Shown here: positions 7,881 to 14,348 of the stretch, piece by piece
Layout of the letters: each line of letters begins with the position of its first letter
Position numbering within the stretch: the first letter of the stretch is position 1
Notes under the pieces: model-generated
What the model was told of the DNA's origin: nothing
Seen by the model: only the letters and a program-made list of their open reading frames with translations
Databases searched by the model: none
Program-made: the position numbers and the translations under genes
NCBI GenBank assembly: GCA_039649115.1
Contig: JBBWZQ010000410.1
Span: forward strand, 1-22,193
DNA: 22,193 bases
Reading direction: 5' to 3'
From: DATEJJ01 sp039649115
GTDB lineage: Bacteria; Actinomycetota; Actinomycetes; Mycobacteriales; Micromonosporaceae

Positions 7881-9125
7881 ATGATCGAGGCAGCCGGCAT
7901 CTCCATCCCGACGACCGGCTTCGACGCGGCAAGCCCCGACGTGCAGCGGGACCCCTACCCCTACTACCACGTGCTGCTGCGCGACGATCCGGTGCACCGT
8001 GGGGCGCAGGGCATCTGGTACGTCTCGCGCTACGCGGACGTGCATGCCGTGATGAGCGACCCGCGCTTCGGGCGCGCCGGCATCCGTGACTTCTGGGCCA
8101 GCCTGGTCGGCCCTGGACCGTTGAGCGAGATCCTCCGGCATACGCTGTTCTTCCAGGATTCGCCCGACCACGAACGGCTGCGCGGGCTGCTGGCACCGGC
8201 GTTCACCCCGCGCGCGGTGCGCGCCATGCAGCCGATGGTCGATCGCGTGGTTGACGACCTGCTCGCCCCGGTACTCCCGCGCGGCGAGATGGATGTGGTC
8301 AACGACTTCGCCTACCCGCTCGCGCTGACGGTCATCGCTCGCGTGCTCGGCATCCCCGCCGCGGACCGGGACCGGTTCCGGGAGTGGACGGTGGGGTTCT
8401 CCCCGACGCTGGACCTCGCCGCCACCCCGGCCGAGATCGAGCGCGGCCACGCCGCCATGGGGGAGTTCGTCGACTATCTCACCGCGCTGATCGCGCGCCG
8501 CCGCGGGGCCGCACTGGACGGCCTGCTCGGCGCGCTGCTCAAGGCCACCGACGACGGTGCGCGGGTGAGCCTGCCGGAGGTGCTCAGCGTGGTGGTGACG
8601 CTCGCGTTCGCCGGCCATGACACGGTCACCAGCCTCATCGGCAACGGGCTGCTCGCCCTCATCCGCCACCCGGACCAGCTCGACACGCTGCGCCGCCGCC
8701 CGGACATCCTCCCGTCCGCGGTGGCGGAGCTGCTGCGGTACGACTCGTCGGTCCAGTCCAACAGCCGGCTGCTGAACGAGGACGTCGAACTGCACGGGTA
8801 CCCGATGCGCCGCGGCGAGGTCGTGGTGGCCCTGATCGGCGCGGCCAACCGGGATCCGGCACAGTTCGAGGACCCGGACCGCCTCGACGTGACCCGCACC
8901 GACGTGCAACCCATGTCCTTCGGCGCCGGCATGCGCTTCTGCCTGGGTGCGATCCTCGCCCGGATGGAGGCGAAGGCGGCGTTCGGCAGGCTCATCGCGC
9001 TGACCGGCATCCGGCTGGCGGTACCCGCGGACGAGCTGGTCTACCACCGCAGCACCATGTTCCGCGGCGTGACCGGCATGCCCGTCAGGTTCACCCCGCA
9101 GGCGCGCCCGGCCGTCACGTCATGA
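7881..9125 (+). CDS. Cytochrome P450 (class I bacterial CYP)
   Basis: This 414-aa heme monooxygenase has the usual length for a bacterial CYP. The C-helix HERLR is at 97-101 and the I-helix oxygen-activation motif AGHDT at 244-248. The K-helix ELLR is at 283-286, and the heme loop FGAGMRFCLG carries the ligand C354. The usual histidine two residues before the cysteine is arginine (MRFC). The ATG at 7881 has GGAGG five bases upstream. An earlier in-frame ATG at 7815 would put 22 extra residues across the promoter region and has no ribosome-binding site. There is no ferredoxin or reductase gene nearby, so electrons must come from elsewhere. Its 3' end overlaps the convergent kinase gene by 11 bases. 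The substrate is unknown. Confidence 0.95.
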   Translation: MIEAAGISIPTTGFDAASPDVQRDPYPYYHVLLRDDPVHRGAQGIWYVSRYADVHAVMSDPRFGRAGIRDFWASLVGPGPLSEILRHTLFFQDSPDHERLRGLLAPAFTPRAVRAMQPMVDRVVDDLLAPVLPRGEMDVVNDFAYPLALTVIARVLGIPAADRDRFREWTVGFSPTLDLAATPAEIERGHAAMGEFVDYLTALIARRRGAALDGLLGALLKATDDGARVSLPEVLSVVVTLAFAGHDTVTSLIGNGLLALIRHPDQLDTLRRRPDILPSAVAELLRYDSSVQSNSRLLNEDVELHGYPMRRGEVVVALIGAANRDPAQFEDPDRLDVTRTDVQPMSFGAGMRFCLGAILARMEAKAAFGRLIALTGIRLAVPADELVYHRSTMFRGVTGMPVRFTPQARPAVTS

Positions 9126-10407
9126 GACCGCGCAGGACGTAGGGCAGCGCCTCGCGCTGGAAGTTGACGTCCGGGCAGAGCTGTTTCAGCGTGCCCTCCA
9201 GCACCAGCAGCGCCAGGATCGGGAAGACGAACTGCGGGTCCGCGGCGAAGCCGTGACGGCGCTGCAGGTCGAAGAGGCGGGCGGTGAAGCCCACCAGGTC
9301 GAAGTCGCGGACCGCCAGTCCACTGTGGTCCTCCACCAGCTTTGTCAGGTCCCGGCGGAAGCCCGCCTCGTCCGCGTCCGCGAGAACCGCGGTGGCCGTG
9401 CCGAGCACGATGTCCGCGCAGCGGGCGCCGTCCCCACGGGACATCGCGTAGAAGAAGTCCGCGAAATGCCGGCGGGCGTACGGCGCCAGGCGCCGGGCGA
9501 AGCCGGCGTCCAGCAGGACGCAGGAGCCGCCAGGCAGCAGGTACAGGTTGCCCGGATGCATGTCGCAGTGCACGAGGCCGGCGAGGAAGAGCATGTGGAA
9601 GCAGGCTCGCATGGCGGCGACCGCGCTGGGGTACAGCTCCTCGGCCGCCGGCGGGGTCCGGGTGCGTTCCAGTCCCGGCAGATACTCCAGGACGAGCGCG
9701 TCGGGGCCGGACCAGGCTGCCAGCACGGCCGGTACCCGGACGGCCGGCAGCACCGCCAGGTCGCTGCGCAGGGCGGCGAGGTCCTCGGCTTCGCGGGCGA
9801 GATCGAGCTGCTGGTAGATCGCGTCGCCGAGCTGGGCGGTGACCGCACCGAGCGGGATCCCGCGCAGCCGCGGCAGCCGGCCGGCAAGCCGGGCCGCGGA
9901 CTCCAGCAGGGCCAGGTCCAGGCTGAGCGCCCGGACCGCGCCCGGCCGGCGCACCTTGACGGCGACCGTCTCGCCGGAGCGCAGCCGGCCGCGGAAGACG
10001 CACGCGATGCTGCCCGCGGCCAGCGGCGTCAGGCCGCCCGTGCCGCCCTCCACCCCCGCCACCAGCGCGGCGGGCACGGCGCGCAGCGCCGCGGTCGCGG
10101 GCGGCGGCCGTACCTTGTCGTACAGGCGGGCCAGCGCGTCGCACACGTGGCGCGGGAGCAGGTCGGCACGGGTACCGAGGATCTGGGCCACCTTCACGTA
10201 CGCCGGCCCGAGGTCCTCCACCAGGGTGGCCAGGGCGTCGGCGAACAGCGCCGGTCCCGGTGCCGGGCGTCCGGTGACCCGCGCGCCGAGCCAGCGGGTG
10301 GCCCAGCCGGACGCGAGGCGGGCGAGCGCACGGGCGACGATGGCCGCGATGACGCACAGCCGCCGGGCCAGCGCCCAGCGGCCGGGTCGCGCCCGGGTCA
10401 GGGTCAC
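9115..10407 (-). CDS. ABC1/UbiB/AarF-type atypical kinase, copy 1
   Basis: Members of this protein-kinase-like family bind or hydrolyse ATP and are best known from ubiquinone biosynthesis (UbiB, COQ8). The 430-aa protein has the family signature in order. The KxGQ-like motif is KVAQ at 72-75, with the glycine replaced by alanine. The A-rich loop AAGSIACVFRG is at 130-140 and the ATP lysine K151 lies in VAVKVRRPG. The catalytic loop HCDMHPGN is at 280-287 and the metal-binding DAG at 300-302. The start chosen is GTG 10407, whose GTGA overlaps the stop of the 206-aa gene upstream; longer in-frame starts would lie inside that gene. The two genes are therefore probably coupled. It aligns over its whole length with the kinase at 11223, including the unusual SIAC in the A-rich loop. 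The target is unknown. Confidence 0.88.
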   Translation of the reverse strand: MTLTRARPGRWALARRLCVIAAIVARALARLASGWATRWLGARVTGRPAPGPALFADALATLVEDLGPAYVKVAQILGTRADLLPRHVCDALARLYDKVRPPPATAALRAVPAALVAGVEGGTGGLTPLAAGSIACVFRGRLRSGETVAVKVRRPGAVRALSLDLALLESAARLAGRLPRLRGIPLGAVTAQLGDAIYQQLDLAREAEDLAALRSDLAVLPAVRVPAVLAAWSGPDALVLEYLPGLERTRTPPAAEELYPSAVAAMRACFHMLFLAGLVHCDMHPGNLYLLPGGSCVLLDAGFARRLAPYARRHFADFFYAMSRGDGARCADIVLGTATAVLADADEAGFRRDLTKLVEDHSGLAVRDFDLVGFTARLFDLQRRHGFAADPQFVFPILALLVLEGTLKQLCPDVNFQREALPYVLRGLMT

Positions 10408-11024
10408 GGGTTCGGCGATATGTCCACGTACCTGGTAAGCCGGCTGCCACACAGGTCCTCGGCGGCCAGCGCCAGCCTGGGGCGGGCCGTGCCGGCCGCG
10501 GTGGCGGCCAGGCCGCCGGGCAGATCCTCGACGTCGTAGAACATGGTGGCCGTCTGGGACAGGATCGGCGTGCCCATCGGCGGCCACTGCGTGATGGAGT
10601 TCGCCGCCATCACCAGCGGGTCGAGATTGGTGTACAGGCGGCCGCGCAGCTTGACGACCAGGAACTGGTCGAACGTGACGTCACCGGGCAACAGGGCCTC
10701 GACACCGCCGGGGCCGACGCCGGTGAGGGTGCCGCCGTTGTCACGGAAGGGGTTCAGCGAGATGAGGACGCCGTACTCGGTGGAGTGCAGGTAGGTGAGC
10801 AGCCGCGTCAGGTGGACCTGCGGGCGGCCGTCGGGCCGGGTGCCCACCTCGGTATCGGTCAGCACGGCGGTCAGCCCCTGCACCCCGCTGCACGGCAGCG
10901 TCTGGCCGTCGGGGAAGTAGAGCTTCAGTTCGCCCTCGATGGTCATCGCCACATGGTGCTTGCTGCCCGGGATGAGGCGGGGGTCGTGGCGGTCGACGGA
11001 ACGGTCGACAGTGATGGATGTCAT
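10404..11024 (-). CDS. Unknown 206-aa beta-rich protein coupled to ABC1 kinase 1
   Basis: I do not recognise a family. The protein has no signal peptide and no membrane segment. Residues 20-60 read like alternating beta strands (HHVAMTIEGELKLYFPDG), and the middle has LHSTEYGVLISLNPF and FLVVKLRGRLYTNLDP. The tail ends RYVDISPNP. The segment VKLRGRLYTNLDP weakly resembles VHLRGQLKDIEPN in the 401-aa protein at 19881, so the two may be distantly related. That is a visual impression only. Its stop overlaps the kinase GTG by the TGA/GTG step, suggesting a two-gene operon in which the kinase may act on or with this protein. The ATG at 11024 has only a weak ribosome-binding site. A putative -10 lies 48 bases upstream. 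Confidence 0.75.
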   Translation of the reverse strand: MTSITVDRSVDRHDPRLIPGSKHHVAMTIEGELKLYFPDGQTLPCSGVQGLTAVLTDTEVGTRPDGRPQVHLTRLLTYLHSTEYGVLISLNPFRDNGGTLTGVGPGGVEALLPGDVTFDQFLVVKLRGRLYTNLDPLVMAANSITQWPPMGTPILSQTATMFYDVEDLPGGLAATAAGTARPRLALAAEDLCGSRLTRYVDISPNP

Positions 11025-11072
11025 GGCAAACGGGGACCTTCCTGGGTTCGCGAGCAGGTCAATGCGTCACGG

Positions 11073-11089
11073 ACTATATATTACTCAAT
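11073..11089 (-). promoter_or_regulatory. Shared ATAG promoter element driving the 206-aa/kinase operon
   Basis: On the minus strand the sequence reads ATTGAGTAATATATAG followed by T, with a -10-like TATAGT 48 bases from the start. The 16-mer matches the copy before the 401-aa gene at 12 of 16 positions. The surrounding 50 bases are far more AT-rich than anything nearby. Confidence 0.5.
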
Positions 11090-11159
11090 CTAAAATCACT
11101 AGAACAGCGCCGCCTTCCTTGCTGGTGGCGGAGCTGGATGGTTGACGACGCGCCTTCCG

Positions 11160-11176
11160 ATATGGGAACGTATAGC
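11160..11176 (+). promoter_or_regulatory. Weaker copy of the ATAG promoter element before kinase 2
   Basis: The sequence ATATGGGAACGTATAG followed by C gives a -10-like TATAGC 46 bases before the ATG at 11223. The 16-mer matches the copy before the 401-aa gene at only 10 of 16 positions. A TTGACG at 11142-11147 is 23 bases away, too far to act as a normal -35 for this hexamer. Confidence 0.4.
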
Positions 11177-11222
11177 GATTGGTCCTGAGTTCGGCCGGAC
11201 CGCGCGGCGAGGGGGACGATCG

Positions 11223-12578
11223 ATGACCGGTGTTCAGACCGAGCCCTCGGCCCCGGTCCGGACGCGACCGCTGGGCGGACCGGCCGGTCCTGGCGACCGG
11301 GTCCGGCCGGGCACACCGGCGGTGGCCGGGCGGGCGGTCGTCATCGCCGGTCACCTGGCGGTCGCGGCACCGGCCGCGCTCGTGGGGACCGCGGCGGTGC
11401 GGGTGCGCCGGGGCCGCGCCGCGGCCGGCCGGTATCTGGCCCGGTACGCCACCAGGTCGGTGGTCCGCCTCGGGCCGACGTTCGTGAAGGCCGGCCAGGT
11501 GCTGGCGACCCGGCGGGACGTGCTGCCGGCCGTGCTGTGCGACGAGCTGTCCACGCTGCACGACTCGATGCCGTCGCTGGCCACCGGCGCCGCCCGGGCG
11601 GCGCTCGTGCGGGCGTACGGCGCCGGGGTCGACGACGTGTTCCAGCACATCGACCCGGAGCCGATCGCCAGCGGCAGCATCGCCTGCGTGTACCGCGCGG
11701 TGCTCAACTCCGGCGCCGAGGTCGCGGTCAAGCTGCGGCGCCCGGGCATCGCGGCGCGGATGGCGGCCGATCTCGCACTGGTCCGGCACGGCGCCGGACT
11801 GCTGGCCCGGCTGAAGATGTTCCGCGGGGTGCCGGTGCGCGAGCTGACCGACCACCTGTGCGACTCGGTACTCGGCCAGCTCGACTTCGAGCGCGAGTCG
11901 GCGGGCCTGGACCTGTTGCGTACCAACCTTTCCGGGGTACCCCGGGTACGGGTGCCCGCGCTGTTGCGCGCGGTGTCCCGGGACACGTCGATCGTCATGG
12001 AGTACCTGCCGGACCTGCGGGTGGACACGGCGGCGGGTTGCCCGGTGGTGCTCCGGCGGGCCTTCGCGGCCGCCGCGATGACGGTGATCTACCAGATGCT
12101 GTTCGTGGACGGCTTCGTCCATTGTGACCTGCACCCGGGCAACCTCTACTTCACCCGCTCGGGCGAGGTCGTGGTGCTGGACGCCGGGTTCAGCGTGCAA
12201 CTGACCGACCGGATCCGCCGCGCCTTCGCGGACTTCTTCCTGAACATGTCGATCGGCCGGGGACGCCGCTGCGCCCAGGTGGTCATCGACAGTTCGCTCG
12301 GCCTGTCCGAGAGCGCTGACGTGGAGAGCTTCACCGCCGGCCTGGCCGATCTGGTGCGGCGCAGCTCCGGCGCCGCGGCCCGGGACTTCAGCCTGATGGC
12401 GTTCGCCACCGAGCTGTTCGACCTGCAGCGCACGTACGGTGTCTGCGCCGCACCCGAGTTCGTCTTCCCGCTGCTGGCACTGCTGGTCATCGAGGGCACG
12501 ATCCGCGACCTCGATCCGGACATCGACTTCCAGGCGGTGGCCCGCCCGGTGCTGACCAGAGCCGTCTTCGGGGCGTGA
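11223..12578 (+). CDS. ABC1/UbiB/AarF-type atypical kinase, copy 2
   Basis: This 451-aa protein is a sister of the kinase at 9115-10407. KAGQ is at 89-92 (a regular KxGQ motif) and the A-rich loop ASGSIACVYRA at 149-159. The ATP lysine is K170, the catalytic loop HCDLHPGN is at 300-307, and the metal-binding DAG at 320-322. A Pro/Gly-rich segment and a hydrophobic Ala/Val stretch (about 38-60) precede the kinase core, and the latter may be a membrane-associated helix. The ATG at 11223 has GAGGGGGA upstream; an in-frame TTG at 11142 is less likely. It heads a plus-strand operon with the PLP enzyme and the AhpD-like gene. Keeping two diverged copies in one locus suggests two targets or a heteromeric pair, but this is inference. 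Confidence 0.88.
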   Translation: MTGVQTEPSAPVRTRPLGGPAGPGDRVRPGTPAVAGRAVVIAGHLAVAAPAALVGTAAVRVRRGRAAAGRYLARYATRSVVRLGPTFVKAGQVLATRRDVLPAVLCDELSTLHDSMPSLATGAARAALVRAYGAGVDDVFQHIDPEPIASGSIACVYRAVLNSGAEVAVKLRRPGIAARMAADLALVRHGAGLLARLKMFRGVPVRELTDHLCDSVLGQLDFERESAGLDLLRTNLSGVPRVRVPALLRAVSRDTSIVMEYLPDLRVDTAAGCPVVLRRAFAAAAMTVIYQMLFVDGFVHCDLHPGNLYFTRSGEVVVLDAGFSVQLTDRIRRAFADFFLNMSIGRGRRCAQVVIDSSLGLSESADVESFTAGLADLVRRSSGAAARDFSLMAFATELFDLQRTYGVCAAPEFVFPLLALLVIEGTIRDLDPDIDFQAVARPVLTRAVFGA

Positions 12579-12581
12579 GCG

Positions 12582-13703
12582 ATGCGCTTCGACACCAAAC
12601 TGGTCCACGCGGGGCAGCAGGCGGACACGGTAACCGGGGACGTGGTGCCGCCGATACACGTGGCCGTCAGCTATGACCGGCGGGCGCAGCAGCCGCCCCG
12701 GTACTTCTACGGCCGCAGCGAGAACCCCGGCCGGGAGGCGCTGGAGAGCTGCCTGGCCTCGCTGGAGGACGCGCGGTACGCCACGGTGTTCGCCAGCGGG
12801 CAGGCGGCCGGCGCCGCCGCGCTGTCGCTGCTGTCGCCCGGGCAGCGCATCGTGTGCGGGGATGACGTGTACGGCGGCACCCGGGCGCTGCTGGACATCG
12901 CGGCCCGGTACGGGATCGGGGTGCGGCACGCGGACCTGACCGAACCCGCCGGGCTGCGCGCGCTGGACGCGCCCGAGCTCGGCATGGTCTGGATCGAGAC
13001 GCCGACCAACCCGATGCTGAAGGTCGTCGACGTGGGTGAGGTACGGCGGCTGACCCGCGACCGTGGCGTGGTCGTGGTGGTCGACAACACCTTCGCCAGC
13101 CAGGTACTGCAGCAGCCGCTGCGGCTGGGCGCCGACATCAGCCTGTACAGCACCACCAAGTTCGTCGCGGGCCACTCGGACGTGCTGGGCGGCGCGCTCG
13201 TCTACGAGGACGGCGACACCCGGCGCCGGCTGCTGGAGCACCGCACCGCGACGGGCGCGGTACCCGGCGCGCTGGACTGCTTCCTTGTCCACCGTGGACT
13301 GCGGACGCTGTCGCTGCGGATGGCCCGGCAGGTGCAGAGCACCGATGCCGTGGTGGAACTGCTGCGCGCCTCGTCGCGCGTTGCCGCGGTGCACTACCCC
13401 GGTCTGCCCGAGCACCCCCAGTACCCCGTGGCGAAGACTCAGATGGCCGCGCCCGGCGCGATCGTCTCGTTCGAGTACCGGGGCGACCCGGCGCGGGTAC
13501 TCGACCGGGTGCGCCTGTTCGCGAGCGCGGTCAGCCTGGGCGGGGTCCGCTCGCTGATCGAGTGCCCGGCGCTGATGACGCACCGGTCGGTACCGGCGTC
13601 CGTGCGGGCGGCGCTCGGCATCACCGACTCGCTCATCCGGGTGTCCGTCGGTATCGAGGATCCCCGTGACCTGCTCGAGGATCTGGCCGCGGCGCTGGCG
13701 TGA
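12582..13703 (+). CDS. Cys/Met-metabolism PLP enzyme (cystathionine gamma-lyase / gamma-synthase type)
   Basis: This 373-aa fold-type I PLP enzyme belongs to the family that makes or breaks C-S bonds at the gamma or beta carbon of amino acids. The phosphate-binding YGR (43-45) lies in YFYGRSENPGREALE. The ring-stacking tyrosine is in DDVYGGT (Y97), the pyridine-N aspartate is D168 in VVDNTFAS, and the internal aldimine lysine is K193 in STTKFVAGHSDVLGG. The N-terminus FDTKLVHAGQ is typical. Sequence alone does not separate cystathionine gamma-lyase, cystathionine gamma-synthase and methionine gamma-lyase. The gene starts three bases after the kinase stop, so it is cotranscribed with it. With the desulfurase-like gene at 18368 it gives the locus two sulfur-handling PLP enzymes. 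Confidence 0.9.
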   Translation: MRFDTKLVHAGQQADTVTGDVVPPIHVAVSYDRRAQQPPRYFYGRSENPGREALESCLASLEDARYATVFASGQAAGAAALSLLSPGQRIVCGDDVYGGTRALLDIAARYGIGVRHADLTEPAGLRALDAPELGMVWIETPTNPMLKVVDVGEVRRLTRDRGVVVVVDNTFASQVLQQPLRLGADISLYSTTKFVAGHSDVLGGALVYEDGDTRRRLLEHRTATGAVPGALDCFLVHRGLRTLSLRMARQVQSTDAVVELLRASSRVAAVHYPGLPEHPQYPVAKTQMAAPGAIVSFEYRGDPARVLDRVRLFASAVSLGGVRSLIECPALMTHRSVPASVRAALGITDSLIRVSVGIEDPRDLLEDLAAALA

Positions 13704-13739
13704 CGGCGCCGCGGCCGCATGAGGCAAGGAGGAGGCAGC

Positions 13740-14348
13740 GTGCCACACATCTCGCTTCCCGAGGGCGTCCCCGGAATCGTCAGCCTGTTCGTGCGGTTCC
13801 CGGACACCCAGGGCCCGCTGTACGCCCTGGCGCAGACGCTGTTGCGCGGGCCGTCCTCGCTGAGCCCGGCGGAGCGGGAGATGATCGCCGCGTACGTGTC
13901 CGAGCGCAACGGCTGCGTCTTCTGCGCGGAGAGCCACAGCGCGGCAGCGCGTCACCTGCTCGGTGCCGGTGCCGGTGCCGGTGCCGGTGGCGGTGGCGGT
14001 GGCGGTGGCGGTGCGGCGGAGGTGGACCTGGTCCGGCTGCACGGCGAGCGGTCGCCGGTCGGCGGCAAGATGCGGGCGCTGCTGGCGATCGCCGACCGGG
14101 TGCGCGACGGCGGCCACGCGGTGTCCACAGAGGACATCGCGCGGGCCCGTGCGGAGGGTGCGGACGATCGCGCGATCCACGACACCGTTCTGGTCGCCGC
14201 CGCGTTCTGCATGTACAACCGGTACGTGGACGGGCTGGCCACCTGGCAGCCCACCGACCCGGAGGCGTACCGCGAGATCGGCGTCGAGCTGGCCGAGCGC
14301 GGCTACCAGGCGAGCCGGGCCCCGGCACCGGCGTCCCGGCTCACCTGA
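13740..14348 (+). CDS. AhpD-like / carboxymuconolactone decarboxylase family protein with Gly-Ala repeat
   Basis: This 202-aa protein has the AhpD active-site pattern CVFCAESH (C59, C62, H66) in an all-helical CMD-type fold. The first half contains LSPAEREMIAAYVSERNGC, which is typical of peroxidase-related AhpD proteins. These proteins usually reduce peroxides or disulfides through the CxxC pair. Residues 75-92 are a pure Gly/Ala tract encoded by a hexanucleotide repeat. It interrupts the fold just after the active-site helix and is absent from ordinary family members. The GTG at 13740 has AAGGAGGAGG upstream. The gene is last in the kinase/PLP operon, and its 3' end overlaps the convergent gene by eight bases. 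Its partner and substrate are not visible. Confidence 0.85.
   Translation: MPHISLPEGVPGIVSLFVRFPDTQGPLYALAQTLLRGPSSLSPAEREMIAAYVSERNGCVFCAESHSAAARHLLGAGAGAGAGGGGGGGGGAAEVDLVRLHGERSPVGGKMRALLAIADRVRDGGHAVSTEDIARARAEGADDRAIHDTVLVAAAFCMYNRYVDGLATWQPTDPEAYREIGVELAERGYQASRAPAPASRLT
13962..14015 (+). repeat. In-frame hexanucleotide repeat (GGTGCC x4, GGTGGC x4, GGTGCG)
   Basis: Nine consecutive 6-base units encode alternating Gly-Ala and then Gly-Gly inside the AhpD-like gene. Unit gain or loss would change protein length by two residues without shifting frame. Confidence 0.95.

Noticed and set aside
11142..11176. TTGACG plus TATAGC as a complete promoter for kinase 2
   Set aside because: The spacer would be 23 bases, too long for a sigma-70-type promoter. 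Only the -10-like part is retained as a weak call.
11142..11222. TTG start at 11142 for kinase 2
   Set aside because: It would place 27 residues over the putative promoter and has no ribosome-binding site. The ATG at 11223 has GAGGGGGA upstream.
13962..14015. CRISPR-like or minisatellite locus
   Set aside because: The units are six bases with no spacers and lie in frame inside a gene, so it is a coding microsatellite.
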